From Halichoerus grypus (lineage: Eukaryota; Chordata; Mammalia; Carnivora; Phocidae), in NCBI RefSeq assembly GCF_964656455.1, contig NC_135715.1:161540437-161604436 (forward strand): a stretch of 64,000 bases of DNA, given 5' to 3'. Shown here one piece after another: positions 1 through 14,880 of the stretch. Under the pieces are notes generated by a model. It saw only the letters and a program-made list of their open reading frames with translations, did no database searches and was not told where the DNA came from. The translations under genes were made by a program, and so were the position numbers. Position 1 is the stretch's first letter. Every line of letters begins with the position of its first letter.

Positions 1-209
1 ATAGCTATTTTTCTGACTCTTATGATAATCATTTCCTCACTTTTCTTTATAGCTTCTCTATTTTCTGATATATGCCCAAGTTTAGTGTAGTTTAATTGTT
101 CCAGTTTTTAAACTTTATATCAATTAAATCATAGCATCTTCTTTGGTGTCTTGATTCTTCACACAATATGATATTTTAAAAATTTGTGCTGTTGAGTGAA
201 GCTGTAGTT

Positions 210-600
210 CTTACGGCATTTTTTGTTTTTTGTCTTTTTAAAAATAAAATGAATGCAAGTCACTTCCATTGCTGTGTAGTATACTATTGTGTGGCTATAC
301 CACAATTTATTTTTCCAACCTCTTGTTGATAAATATTTGGGTTGTTTCTAATTTTTGTGTACTATGAATAATTCAGTTATGAACATTCTTGAACATATGT
401 CCTGATTCACGTGTGCATGAAATTCTTCAAAGTATATAACTAGGAGTAGAATTGCTTAGTCATTGTATATATGTATTTTCAGCTCTAGTAAATAAGTTTC
501 CAAATAAGTGTTTCCAAATAAGTTGTGCCAATTTGGACTACAAGCAAAAGTATATGAAAGTTCTCTTTGTCCACACTTTTGCTCATAATAGTTTTTCATG
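210..600 (-). mobile_element. Old L1 3'-end fragment (antisense)
   Basis: The text reads like the reverse complement of the last part of L1 ORF2 and 3' UTR (the 'old house' L1M pattern: tattccattgt-like, ttgataaatatttgggttg, taggagtagaattgct). It is heavily diverged. Subfamily was not determined. Confidence 0.6.
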
Positions 601-639
601 GGGCTTAAAAAAGGGATTAAAAATATAAGACATCACAAC

Positions 640-835
640 TAAATAATTGGTAGGGTTGGAAAAATACTCCAGTGCCTTTCTGCTGCCCAGAAAACAGATG
701 GGCAAGAGCAAATTGTCTAAAATAAGATCATAGAAATAAACACAAAGGTATCACTAATTATCTTTAATGTAAATGGATTAAGCACTCCAGTTAAAAGACA
801 AAGATAATTGGATTAAGATTTTTAAAACATGAGCA
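640..835 (+). mobile_element. Old L1 ORF2 N-terminal fragment, part 1
   Basis: Around 745-800 the sequence resembles the start of L1 ORF2 (a TLNVNGL-like reading, then a PIKRQR-like stretch). The matching continuation seems to resume at about 1975, after a different L1 3' end and two SINEs, suggesting a nested insertion. Diverged; boundaries are approximate. Confidence 0.5.
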
Positions 836-1769
836 TACGCATGCAAAAGAATGGAGTTGACCACCTATCTCATACCGTATACAAAATTAACTCAAAATGG
901 ATCAGTAACCTAAATATAAAAAGCTAAAACCATAGAACTTTTAGAAAAAAACATGGGGTATATCTTCATAACCTTGGATTTAGCAGTGAATTCTTACATA
1001 TAACACCAAAATTCAAGCAACAAAAGAAAAAATGGATAAATTGGATATCATCAAAATTAAAAGCTTTTGTTCCTTAAAACACATTATCAAGAAAGTGAAA
1101 AGATAGCCTACATGCTACAACATGGATGAACCTTGAAAACATTATGCTAGCTAAATGAAATAAACCAGACACAAAAGAACAAATATTATATGATTCCACT
1201 TATATGAAATATCAAGAGTAGGCAAATTCATAGAGACAGAAAGTAGATTTGAGGTCCAGGGCCTGGGAGAAGGGGAGAATAGGGAGTTATTTTTTAATAG
1301 TTAGAGTTTCTCATTGGAGTGATAAAAATGTTTTGAAAACAGGTAGTGATAATGATTGCACAGTGTTGTAATTGATGCCACTCCCTTGTACAATTATGAG
1401 TGGTTAAAAAGGCAAGTTTTATGTCTTATATATTTACCACTATTTCTAAAAATTAGTAATGTAATATTCCAAAAACCGTTGAATTATATACTTTATTTTT
1501 TTATTTAATTTTTAATTTTTATTTATTTTTAAGAGGGGGGAGGGAGAAGGGTGTGGCGGAAAGAGAGGGAGAATCAAGAGAATCTTAAGCAGGCTCCACA
1601 CCCCCCACAGAGCCTGACGTGAGTCTCGATCTCACAACCCTGAGATCACAACCTGAACCAAAATCGATCAGACACTTGCCCGACTGAGCCACCCAGGCAC
1701 CCTGAATTATACACTTTAAATTAATGAATTGTATGCTATGTGAATTACATGTCAACAAAAATTTTTTTT
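836..1769 (+). mobile_element. L1M 3' end, interrupted by a SINE
   Basis: This resembles the L1 ORF2 end and 3' UTR: the start-of-tail text around 860-1080, then the 'ccacttatatgaaat', 'tagagacagaaagtag' and 'ccattatgagtgg'-like motifs. The final part (1718-1760) comes after the SINE at 1496-1703, so the SINE landed in this L1. It probably inserted into the older L1 at 640-835/1975-2340. Confidence 0.6.
1496..1703 (-). mobile_element. CAN-SINE, minus
   Basis: Poly-T/AT tail at left, tRNA-type head (gagccacccaggcacc) at right. It has flanking near-perfect 15-bp duplications, gaattatatacttta at 1481-1495 and gaattatacacttta at 1704-1718. Diverged copy in the L1 3' end. Confidence 0.9.
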
Positions 1770-1958
1770 CTTTTTTAAAGATTTTATTTATTTGACAGAG
1801 AGATAGAGAGCACAAGTAGGCAGAGCAGCAGGCAGAGGGAGAGGGAGAAGCAGGCTCTCCGCTGAGCAGGGAGCCCGATGCGGGGCTCAATCCCAGGGCC
1901 CTGGGATCATGATCTGAGCCGAAGGCAGATGCTTAACAACTGAGCCACCCAGGCACCC
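1770..1958 (-). mobile_element. CAN-SINE, minus
   Basis: Full structure from 'aaagattttatttatttgacagag' (as read on +) to 'gagccacccaggcacccc'. Flanked by caacaaaaattttttt-like direct repeats (about 1753-1769 and 1959-1973). Confidence 0.92.
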
Positions 1959-1974
1959 CAACAAAATTTTTTTA

Positions 1975-2340
1975 AAAAAAGACTAATAATCCTACTACTG
2001 TTTAGTTTATTTATAAGAGATACATCTAAAACATAAGGATACAGAAAGGTAAACAATAAATTGATGGGGAAAATATGCAAATATTAGCTATATTAGTATC
2101 AGATTAAATGGACTTTAAGGCGTCAAACATTACCAGAGATGAAGAGGGTCACATTATAATGACAGATATTCATTTTAACAGGAAGATAGAACAATTTAAA
2201 ATTTGTATACAGCTAGTAATATATAGCTTTGAAATAAAAAATGGACACAACTAAAAGAATAAATTCTTAATTGTAATGGAAGATTTTAACACAACTTCCT
2301 AGTAATTGATAAGCAGTCAAAAATTTAATAAACAGAAGAT
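1975..2340 (+). mobile_element. Old L1 ORF2 fragment, part 2
   Basis: This resembles the L1 endonuclease region of ORF2 (ctattagtatcagattaaatggactttaag-type text, then 'gacagatattcattttaacaggaagatagaacaattt'). It is a plausible continuation of 640-835. No open frame. Confidence 0.5.
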
Positions 2341-2380
2341 TTGCCCTACTCAATGAACAGACAGAAGTTCACGAGCTTAC

Positions 2381-2490
2381 TTTATTTTATTTTATTTTAT
2401 TTTAAAGATTTATTTATTTTTTTGACAGAGAGACACAGCGAGAGAGGGAACACAGGCAGGAGGAGTGGGAGAAGCAGGCTTCCCACAGAG
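2381..2490 (-). mobile_element. Truncated CAN-SINE, minus
   Basis: It has an ATTTT-rich tail, then the gattta/gacagagaga segment and the 'gagaagcaggcttcccaca' segment, and stops before the tRNA head. The truncated head is replaced by T-rich sequence from 2491. Confidence 0.75.
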
Positions 2491-2689
2491 CTTTTTTTAA
2501 AGCTTTTTTTTCACCAGCTTTTTTTAAAGGCAATGAAGTATAAACAACAGAAATTGGGGTCTTAAAGGATTCTTAATGATATAGGACAGTGTTAATTGAA
2601 AAGAACCAGACCACAAAGTTGGATATAGTAATTCCAATCTTGTTTAAAGTATTATATGTAGATTGGAAAAATACTTTATCTTTGATTTT

Positions 2690-3140
2690 AAACACTTTGA
2701 CTAGGATGTACATCAGTAAGATTTTCTTTGCAGTTATCCCTGCTTGGGGTTCACTGATGGGTGGATGTCTTTCATCAGTTTTGGAAAAGTCTTGTGCATT
2801 GTCTCTTTGAGTGTTTCTTCTACACTATTTCCTGTCTCTCCTTCTACTGTGATTCCAATTACATGTATATTAGGCCATTAGATATTGTCTCGTAGATACT
2901 ATTTTTTCCTCTCTTTTTCTCTTTGTGATATAGTGTGGATAATTTCTGTTGATGTGTATTCAAATTTATTGATTCTTTTGTCATTGGTGTCTTTTCTGCT
3001 GATAATCACATCACAAGAATTCTTTAGGTCCCCTACCATACTTAATTTCTAACATTTCCATTTGGCTTTTCTCTAATTTCTCTCTCTCATTTGACATTTT
3101 CCATCTGTTCATTCATGTGTCCACTTTTTCCACTACTATT
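2690..3140. repeat. Old interspersed repeat, L1-type (uncertain)
   Basis: T-rich text with 'ctttgagtgtttcttc...ttccaattacatgtatattaggcca' and 'tttctgttgatgtgtattcaaatttattgattctttt' resembles a widespread antisense L1 5'-region-like repeat, similar to 29500-29900 in this window. Family not established. Confidence 0.35.
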
Positions 3141-3234
3141 TTTTAAAGAATTTTTATCTATTTATTAGAGCATGTGAGCTGGGGGGAGGAGCAGAGGGAG
3201 AGGATGAAACAGACTCCCTGCTGAGGAGGGACCC
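3141..3234 (-). mobile_element. Truncated CAN-SINE, minus
   Basis: Diverged tail and middle segments (gaatttttatctatttattagagc, then gcagagggagagg and agactccctgctgag). The tRNA-type head is missing. Confidence 0.65.
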
Positions 3235-3279
3235 ATGTAAAAATGCAACCTTTCTAATTTGAAAATGGTAAAACTTTAT

Positions 3280-3467
3280 ATCTTTTTAAAAGAGATTTTA
3301 TTTATTTGAAAGAGAGAGCGTGCAAGTCAGGGGGAAGGGCAGAGGGAGAGGGAGAAGCAGGCTCTCCACTGAGTAGGGAGCCTGATGTAGGGCTCAATCC
3401 CATGACCGTGGGATCGTGACCTGAGCCAAAGGCAGATGCTTAACCGACTGAGCCACCCAGGTGCCCC
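3280..3467 (-). mobile_element. CAN-SINE, minus
   Basis: Complete copy from the A-tail complement to 'gagccacccaggtgcccc', with short duplications (aaaactttat at left, aaaacttt at right). Confidence 0.92.
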
Positions 3468-3763
3468 AAAACTTTGTTTCATAGAACGTGTGAATTTTTT
3501 TGATCCAGTTAAAGATCTGCCTCACAATATGAAAAATATAAGTGTATTTTGTCTGTTCACATTGGTGGTAAAATTTGGGGCAATTTTTTTTTAAATGCTA
3601 ACTGGATGAAATTGTATTTAATTCTATATCTTATCTTTTTAAAAAAAAAAAATAATAAAGCTTAGTGATTTCCTAAGCTTCCACCTTAGGAAACTAGAAA
3701 AAGAGGAGCAAATTAAATCCAAAATAAGCAGAATAAAAGTTAGATCAGAAGCAATTAAATTGA

Positions 3764-3954
3764 GGGACGCCTGGGTGGCTCAGTCGGTTAAGCATCTGCC
3801 TTCAGCTCAGGTCACAATTCCAGGGTCCTGGGATCGAGTCCCACATCGGGCTCCTTGCCCAGCAGGGAGCCTGCTTCTCCCTCTGCCTGCCGTTCCCCCT
3901 GCTTGTGCTCGCTGTCTCTCTCTCTGACAAATAAATAAAATCTTTTTTTTAAAA
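3764..3954 (+). mobile_element. CAN-SINE, plus, perfect 17-bp duplication
   Basis: Head 'gggacgcctgggtggctcagtc', CT-rich middle and AAATAAATAAAATC tail. Flanked by identical agaagcaattaaattga at 3747-3763 and 3955-3971. The identical duplication points to a fairly recent insertion, here into an old L1. Confidence 0.96.
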
Positions 3955-3971
3955 AGAAGCAATTAAATTGA

Positions 3972-5415
3972 AAATAGGAAATTAATAGAGAAAAAGAAAC
4001 AAAACCAAAAGCTGTTTTTTTTAAAAAAGATCAATAAAATTGATAAATATCTAACCAAGCAATCAAGAAAAAAGAAATGTTACTAATCAGAAATGAAAGA
4101 AAAGTCATCACTACAGATTACATGAGTATTAAAAGGGTAATAAAAGGGTATTATGAACAACTCTGTGCCCACAAGTTTCGTAACCAATTCTTAGAAGTAC
4201 ACAGATCTACTAAAACTCACACAGGGAGAAGTACACAATCTGAAGAGGCATTATCTATTAGAGAAATTTAATCAATAATTAATAACCTTCTAAAATAGAA
4301 AGCACCAGGCTCAGGTGGTTTACTGTTGAATTCTAGCAAACATTTAAAAAAGAAATGATACCAGTTCTCTAAATTGCTTTCAGAAAATAGAATGCTGTGA
4401 GGCCAGCATTACCCTCATCCCAAGACAATGGAAAGACGAGCCATACTAGGATGAAATATTGGCAAAACATATATCAAAGATTTGTATCCAAAATATACCA
4501 AGAACTGTTAACAGTAGAAAAACTTAACAGCCCAATTGAAAAGTGGGTGAAGGAGTTGAACAGATACCTCACCAAAGAAGATAGACAGATGATGGATAAG
4601 CATATGAAAGCATGCTCAATATCATATGTCACTAGAGTATTGCAAATTAAAACAGCAATGAGATATCGGTTTTAAAAAACCCATTAGGATGGCTAAAATC
4701 CAAAACATTGACAACACCTAATACTAGCAAGGATGTGGAGCAACAGGAGCTCCCATTCATTGCTGGTAGGAATGCAAAATGGTACAGCCAATTTGGAAGA
4801 CAGTTTGATGATTTCTTATAAAGCTGAGCATAGGCTTACCATATAGCCCAACAATCCTGCTCCGTGGTATTTACCCAAATGAGTTGAAAACTTATGTCTA
4901 CACGAAAATCTGTATACAAATGTTTATAGCAACTTTATTCATGCTGTCAAAATTGGAAGAAACCAAGGTGTCTTTCAGTAGGTGAGTGGATAAATGCTGG
5001 TACATCCATGCCATGGAATATCATTTGCTGATAAAAAGCAATGAACTATTCAGTCATGAAAAGACATGGGGACCTTATATGCATATTGTTGAGTGAAAGA
5101 AGCTAGTCTGAAAAGGCTACATAGTGTATTATTTCAACTATATGACATTCTGGAAAAGGCAAAATATAGACACAGTAAAAATATTGGTTGCCAGACAGTG
5201 GGAGGTGGAGTTGGGGAATGAATAGGTAGAGCACAGGACACTTTTAGGTTAGCAAAACTATTCTGTATGATACTGTAATGGTGAATACATGGCATTATGC
5301 ATCTGTTAAAACCCATAGAACTATACAACACAAAGAGTGAAAGCTAATATAAACTATGGACTTTAGTTAATATATCAATAATGGTTCATCAGTTATAACA
5401 AATATAGTACACTGT
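3972..5415 (+). mobile_element. Old L1 ORF2 C-terminal half and 3' UTR
   Basis: This carries L1 reverse-transcriptase-region text (about 4060-4440), then the ORF2 C-terminus (4500-4680: FNSPIEKWVKELNRYLTKED-like and MKACSISYVTRVLQIKTAMRYRF readings) and a typical L1M 3' UTR (4680-5410: ggatgtggagcaacaggagctcc, gtggataaatgctgg and similar). Stops and frameshifts are present, so it is inactive. It is probably the same element as the sequence before the SINE at 3764. Confidence 0.75.
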
Positions 5416-5439
5416 ATCAGTCTGCTCTAACAGCTATAG

Positions 5440-5967
5440 GGGAGGAAAAATAATTTTTCTTCTACCCTTCTAGGTTCTTGGCTGAGAGTGTCATGTCCCC
5501 TATACCCCCATAATAAAAAGACAGTGTAACAGGAGAAAAACAGGTTTAATAACATATACACTTCCTGCATACATGGGAGATGCCCAGGAAAACTGAGTAA
5601 TTCCCTGAAATGGCCCAAGTCACCACCCCAAATACTATCTCCAGCTAAGCCAAAAGAAGGGGGTAGAGAGGAGGTTAAGGTAAGACCAGTTATGGTAGGT
5701 TTCTAGGAAAAGCACAGTAAACAAGTGTATGTTTGCTGTGCAGATTTAAGTCCATGTCTTCTCTATTGATAAATGTTGCTAGAGTTTTAGTCATTCTCCT
5801 CTTCCTAGTACAGAGAGGGAGACACCTTACAAATGGAGATTTTCCTTATAAATATAAATGTTACAAAAAAAGAAGCTCTACTTGTTTTTCAGAGCTTCTT
5901 CTTTGTCTGGTGTTTCTTAAAAATAACCAGCTCAAGATAGTCATGCCAAAGAAGCTTATTTTGGGGT
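5440..5967. repeat. Unclassified repeat, possibly a solo LTR
   Basis: This block looks inserted: the flanks (about 5415-5440 and 5968-6000) both resemble 'gtctgct..aacagc/ctgccacaacaa' text. Inside, phrases such as 'tctaggttcttggctgagag', 'ggagatgcccaggaaaactgagtaa' and 'ctagtacagagagggagac' look like an old dispersed element. No open frame. I cannot name the family. Confidence 0.3.
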
Positions 5968-6345
5968 GCTGTATTCTGCTACCCTTCACTGCCACAACAA
6001 AATAGAATCGACCGTGTGGCTTAAACAACAGAAATTTATTTTCTCATAATCCTAGAGGCTGGAAGTCCAAGATTAGGGTGCCAGCATGGTTGGGTTGGGT
6101 TGGGTTGAGAAGTCTCTTCCTGGCTTGCAGATGGCTGCCTTCTCACTGTTTCCTCACATAGTAGAGACAGAGAGAAAGCAAGCCCTCTGACAGCTCTTCC
6201 TATAAAGGCACTAATCCTATCATGAAGTCCCCACTCCCGCGGCCTCATCTAAAAAACCTCATCCCAAAGGACCCATCTCCGAAAATCATCACATTGTGAG
6301 TTAATGCTTCAGCATATGAATTTTAAGGGATCACAGTTCAGTCCA
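5968..6345. repeat. Old dispersed mammalian repeat ('cttaaacaacagaaatttatt' family)
   Basis: The order 'gtggcttaaacaacagaaatttatt', 'aggctggaagtccaagat', 'gatggctgccttctcactgt', 'cctcacat', 'tgaattttaaggg...cacagttcagtccatag' is a well-known dispersed mammalian repeat. Family name uncertain. It contains a (GGGTT)4 run at 6088-6107. Confidence 0.5.
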
Positions 6346-6640
6346 TAGTACATTTTGTTTATTCATTCATCAGTTTATGAACATTCATGTTGTTTCCACT
6401 TTGGATTATTGTAATTAGTGGTGCCATGAAAATTCCTGTAGAAGTGTTTGTTTGAACACTTGTTTTCAATTCTTTGGGATATATGCCTAGGAGTGGAATT
6501 GCTAGGTCTTATGGTAATTCTGTGTTTAATGTTTTGAGGAACTTCCAGAATGTTTTCTATTACATTTAATTATAATTCAAATTATAATTTTTTAATTGTA
6601 GCCATCCTAGTGTATGTGACTTGATATCTCATGGTAAAAT
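6346..6640 (-). mobile_element. Old L1 3'-end fragment, antisense
   Basis: Reads like the reverse complement of an L1M 3' end (attcattcatcagtttatgaacattc, tgggatatatgcctaggagtggaattgctaggtc). Confidence 0.65.
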
Positions 6641-7096
6641 GAGTTTTTATATGTAGCTTTCTTCCTGTAACTTATTTTGTATGTTAGAAGTAGGTACAAT
6701 TATCATTATGTTGGTCTATTAAAATCCAATAAATGTACTGCAGAAAAGTCAAATAATTTGCTAAATACCACTGAGAGAGTGGTATTGAATCAAGATTTAA
6801 AACCAAATGTGGTTCCAAAGACTGTTCTCTTAAATATTCTATTATTCTACCTATGCTGTTCCATGATATAGTTGATATTTCAATAATAAGTACAACCAAC
6901 AGGCGTTTCAGTGTTGTAAATCTATATAAGATCATTTGTATGATTAAAAATATATAATTTGCAATTATCACAGATTTATTATTAATTTTTCTTTAATTTT
7001 CTTTGATGCAAAAACATTGCTGATTTGACTATATATTGATACAGCCTTTCTGTCAGTATTTAACAAAATACTGAAAAAAGATGACTATGTTTTTAA

Positions 7097-8560
<1,464 letters not shown>

Positions 8561-9882
8561 GAAGAAAAATATGGAAATGGAGTTAGTAAAGAGGATATAT
8601 TTAGAAAGGAGACGATCTTTGAGTACATACTGCAACAATATGGGAATAAAGACATGAAATTCTGAGAAGAATGTGCTTTCAAGCAATCCATAGTATATGC
8701 CTAATGAGTATTTCTTGTCTGTGCATATATTTTGTATTTTTATAGGTACATACAACTGTTATATATTATGTTGAATTTAATTTTCATTTGGTAATATCTC
8801 AGAACCTATGTTAAAGTCTTACCAAGATGAATATTTTTATGATCTTTACTAGAATAAGTAAACTATGATCCCCAAACTAGAGACTGTTATAAATAGTAAA
8901 TATGGTAGATTTGATTATATAAAATATTTTAGGAACCTTCTGTTTAGGAGAAAAATACAATACACAAAGTTAAAAGGTTCAAAAAAGCATTTCAGCACAT
9001 GAAAAGGAATTGTTCAAGAGCTGGTATAAATCAATAGAAGAAACAATCCATAAAAAATGGACAAAAAACATGAAGTGCCAATTCACAAAGGAATTAAATG
9101 TAGCTTTTAAATGTGTAATAAGATGTCCAATTTACTAAATTGAAAAAAATACTAATTAAAACCTTAGGACTGAGTAAAACACTCCCAAACATTGCTGATC
9201 TAACTATATATTGATACAACCTTTCTAAAGGGCATTTTATCTGTGAAATTTTAACCTAGAAATAGTGAGCGAAATATAATGAAAATCCTTAAGTAAATGA
9301 TGGTTAAATCCTTAACCTGTTCAGTAAAGTGAAAGAAATCTCCATAAGCCAAAAATGAAGAGAATGGGTTGCATTTTGCTGATTTTATTTTTTTATTGGT
9401 CCTGGATATTAAGAATGTTATATTGTGGATACCCTGTGTTCTGTTAGGCTTTTCTAAAGTGTGTTTGTTTCCATTGTTTGTTTTAATAGGCAGTTAACTT
9501 GGTTGGATATGCTGCCAACTCCTCTCTTAGGCAGAAGCTCAAATCTCAGTGCAGTTGTTTCATCTTCAGCTAAAATTGGTCTCATGTATTCATTGGGTTT
9601 CCCCCTCTGTCACTCTCTTTTGTGGGATTCTCCCCTCACTTTCCAGAATCTGTGGTTGCCCTTAATTCTGTCCTCTGGTTCCTAGGGCCAGAAAGATTAT
9701 GGATTTTCTATTACAGTTCTAGCTCTACTGCAGAGTGTTCATTTCAGCCTGCTCTCAGGCTAAAAGCTATAAAAATGGGTAGTTCACCCTATGGCATTCC
9801 TTTCTAAGTGTTGACTCCCAGAATCTACTTCCTTTTGTTCATTCTGTAGCACTTTTAGATTTCTTTTTAAAATTTTGTTCAG

Positions 9883-10088
9883 GGGCTCCTGGGTGGCTCA
9901 GTCGGTTAAGTGTCTGCCTTCAGCTCAGGTCATGATCCCAGGGTCCTGGGATTGAGCCCCATGTTGGGCTCCCTGCTCAGCATGGAATCTGCTGGTCCCT
10001 CTCCTTCTGCCCCTCCCTCTACTCGTGCTCCTATTCTCTCTCTCTCTCTCAAATAAATAAAATCTTTTTAAAAAATTAAAATTAAATG
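9883..10088 (+). mobile_element. CAN-SINE, plus
   Basis: Complete copy beginning ggctcctgggtggctcagtc and ending in an AAATAAATAAAATC/A-rich tail. Identical 13-bp duplications aaattttgttcag at 9870-9882 and 10089-10101. It lies about 230 bp upstream of exon 6. Confidence 0.95.
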
Positions 10089-10286
10089 AAATTTTGTTCA
10101 GAGTTCATAGTTGTTATCTGTAGGAGGGCTGGGTCTGGTAGGAGCTTCCTGAGCCATATGAGATATGGAATTTATTAGTTTCTTGACAATGGAGTAATTT
10201 AAACTATAAGCAATAGAGAGCTATGGTCTACATTTGGATTTATACTTTTCTAGAAAATTTGATTTTTCAGTTGTGATATGAATTAA

Positions 10287-11411
<1,125 letters not shown>

Positions 11412-12195
11412 TGAATGACACCCATATGGGGTCAAAATTCACAAAGGGAAATTTTATTCATATCTTCAAACTAAGTATATTTTATTTAATAGCAGATTTA
11501 TTATTAACCAGTTGTTTGAAAGATCTGGCATGATGAAATGGATTTGAAATGTAATAAGAAGAGGAAAAAGAACTTAAAGACTCTAGAGAGGTCATGGATC
11601 TCATTGAGATTTTTATTAAAGCTCTGAACACCTTCTCTGTAAAGATACATGTATGGTACACTTTTAAGAATGTTCTTTTGATTTTAGTGGTTCACAGACT
11701 CTTTAAAGTCTATCTGTGGACTTAGGTTAAAAACCTCTATATACTACATTTCCTTGCATTTATTTGCTTATTTAAATGAAATACAGTGCATTGCCAATTC
11801 TTTACTTTTAACATCATATGAATCTTTATTCTGTGGTTGGTTGGTCTTAAGTATAAAACCTATGTGTATCTTTTTATAATTCAGTGTTTCTCTTAGCTAG
11901 AATTAGTTTGGTCAAATCTGTCAGGGGAAAATAATAACAGGCTTTAATAAGAATGAAAATTTTTTTTTCTCATGTAAGAATTTAGAGAGAGATGGTCTAA
12001 GATTGGTTTGGTAGCACCATGGTATTATTGGAGCCTTATTATTATCTCCTCCATCATTCTTTATGTATGGCTTACATTTTCAAAGTCACCTCATTGTCCA
12101 TCATGCTATACATCTGCTAATCAGTATACTTTATTTTCCAGAACTTGGTTCACACTTAACTACCACACTTATCTGCAAGAGATACTGAAAATATA

Positions 12196-12230
12196 GTTGT
12201 TGTTGTTGTTGTTATTGTTGTTGTTTTTAA
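12196..12230 (+). repeat. (GTT)n microsatellite
   Basis: Imperfect run of about ten GTT units with one ATT interruption, followed by T's. Confidence 0.85.
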
Positions 12231-13211
12231 GCTGGATGTGTTGCTGTCTCAAATAATATTGGATTCTGTTACTGAATAGAAAGAGGGTGATGCATGGTGG
12301 GGATTTCATAACTTTGTGGTTGTGTTCTTTGCCATAACTACAGTTTTCTTTAGCATCTATGTGCATTTTTGCTAGTTGTTCAAAGAATCTCTTTAATACT
12401 TTTACTTTCTTACTTTGTTTCAAAATACACCTCACATCACAGGCTGGTCTAAATTAGCTTTGCTTCAAAAATCAGTCTTTGTGCTTTCTCAAGCTTTCAT
12501 CCCTTGTGGGATTTTCTTGTCATACTATAGCCCAGAATATTGTTTTTCCAGTTTCTCTGACCTCTGTAGATAAGAGAATCGTTAATATATCAATTTCTTA
12601 GATCTTTGTTCCATTGTGTAATAGCATGGATCATCTTTTCTAGCTACTGATTCATATATAAATAATTTCTCCTGAATAATTTATCACTTCATTTATCTTG
12701 ACATCTTGCTTTTCCTGAATACAGAATTGACCAATGTTATTGCCTATGTCAGCAATTTGATGCACTTATTCTAGTGCTTTAGCACATTAACAATTTGGAC
12801 TGTGTTTCCTTATTCTTAAATATTATTATAATTCATTTAAAGAGCTGGCTTGGCACAGAATTTAAAATACCATCCTAATCCTCCTTTTCAAGACTTGCAT
12901 GATTTAGCAAGGTTTCAAGTCAAACATTGGCTGAAAAGAATGATTGCCATCAAATAAGAGTTGTATTTAATGTAGATGTTACTCTCAATATTACCTAATA
13001 TTATCATTTAAACTAGTTAACCTTTTTTTAAAACTAAGTATATATATATGCTATTGCAAAAACATAAGTATATTTGATTTTTAAAATATTGGAAATACGC
13101 TATATTATTTCAAAACATTTAAAGTGTTATTTCACTTTTTTTTCAGAGAATCCTATTTTTCCCAGTATCTTTAGATGTAACTTCACTGTTTGGCATAGAA
13201 ATTTCATAGTA

Positions 13212-13413
13212 GGGCGCCTGGGTGGCTCAGTTGGTTAAGCGACTGCCTTCGGCTCAGGTCATGATCCTGGAGTCCCTGGATCGAGTCCCGCATCGGGCTC
13301 CCTGCTCGGCAGGGAGCCTGCTTCTCCCTCTGACCCTCCCCCCTCTCATGTGCTCTCTCTCTCTCATTCTCTCTGTCTCAAATAAATAAATAAAATCTTT
13401 AAAAAAAAAAAAA
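13212..13413 (+). mobile_element. CAN-SINE, plus, young-looking
   Basis: Near-consensus copy (gggcgcctgggtggctcagt head) with a pure A-tail of about 14. Identical 15-bp duplications agaaatttcatagta at 13197-13211 and 13414-13428. One of the least diverged copies in the window. Confidence 0.97.
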
Positions 13414-13645
13414 AGAAATTTCATAGTAAGGAATAATACTATTATTATTTATTCAGCTGTTTTTTGCTTCAGAATAAATAAGGATGAGTTGAACCTGTTT
13501 ATTTATTTGTAATTGTCTTTCTTAATGAATTTTTTTCTGAGAATGTCAATGAAACTTGGTACCGTACTCCCCCCAGAAAAATCTAACAAAGATCACTCAA
13601 ATATAAACAGAAGGTTATTATTAACTACGTACATCCTTCCAGATC

Positions 13646-13651
<6 letters not shown>

Positions 13652-13688
<37 letters not shown>
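13652..13688 (+). repeat. (TG)n microsatellite
   Basis: Perfect run of about 18 TG units. A run this long is likely to vary in length between individuals. Confidence 0.93.
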
Positions 13689-13693
<5 letters not shown>

Positions 13694-14779
13694 ATCCACA
13701 GAGAAACTATTTTTTGTTCAGGTTTTATTTTTTAATAATTGAAATAATATTATGTCCTGCCTAGTACAGTGCTGCTGCCCAGGGCAAAATCATTGTATGT
13801 TTTGCTCCTTTCTCTTTACCCCCTACCCCCAAATAAGAAGGATTAAAAGGTATACTGAGGAGAACTTTAAAGGGAAAAGTCTCTCAAAGGGCAGTCTGTA
13901 GTTCTACCTCTTGAATTGGTGATAAATCCTAATCTTACTTCCTTTCTTCCTTCTCTTCTCTCCCTTACCTCTTTTGCTCCCCTGCTCCATTTCTTTTATT
14001 TTTTTTTTTTCCTTCATTATATAGAAGAAAGTACTACCCTGTTTTCCTCTCTGGCTGTCTCACCCACTTGTTCATTGCCCATTCCCCCCATTATTTGCTT
14101 GGTTTCCCTAAGTATGAGATCTTTTAGTTTAAGTATTGATTTGGGATTAATATACAAATATTTTCCAAATATAGAAACATTTTTATATCTCTATAAATTT
14201 CTTATATAAATATCACCTCAAGATTGTACCATATATACTAGTATTGTGGTTTTATGCAGAATAAGAAATACAGCTCTTTTAGGGGTTGAGCGAACCATGT
14301 TAGTACAAGCTTTAGAAAGCTGGACCATGAACTGAAAGGTGAGAAAATGAGCAGGAAAGATCAATGGTAACTACCATTTTTTAGATCAATGGTAACTTCT
14401 ATTTTTTCCTCCAATTGTTCTGTGTGCTCTGTTTTTTTTTGTTTTTTTTTTTAATATGAAAGGAATCATTATCCTCTTTTTAAAAAGTTTCATTGCTGGT
14501 AAAATTGCAGTCTAATTTTCATTAATGAGAGTAATGACTAAATGCTGAGCCTATTTGTGCCTAAGTATAAATACTCAATAAACTTATCATTGACTTTGTT
14601 CTGATTGCTCCGTTTCTTTGTATACCTAGAGAGTTATTTTAAATTTCAGAAATTATGGTATAGAATTTTTTTTTCAATTCAAGAGCTATAGTTTTGCTTA
14701 ATAATATTTATATAAGGTTTCCTTATAGAGAGGAAAAAATATATTATGCTTTTAATGAGGCAGCTTAGGTTAGATACAT

Positions 14780-14880
14780 TCTTTCAGTCAGCAAGCATTT
14801 ATTGTGTGCCAACCCTTTTGAATCCAGGTAAAACATACTCTCTTTCTGCCTTCATGGAGCATATAGTCTAGTGATAATAG
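14780..14880 (+). repeat. Old dispersed mammalian repeat
   Basis: Matches the pattern 'ttcagtcagcaagcatttattgtgtgcca...ccttcatggagcatatagtctagtg' of a common ancient repeat. Family uncertain. Confidence 0.45.

Noticed and set aside
4397..4675. 92-codon open frame with a plausible protein (SPIEKWVKELNRYLTKED)
   Set aside because: This is the C-terminal part of a decayed L1 ORF2, not a host gene.
5440..5967. Endogenous retrovirus LTR with coding potential
   Set aside because: At most a diverged solo LTR. No retroviral reading frames or primer-binding site nearby, and the family could not be confirmed.
6088..6107. (GGGTT)n resembling a telomeric repeat
   Set aside because: Only four units, and GGGTT is not the vertebrate TTAGGG unit. 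It is a small expansion within an old dispersed repeat.
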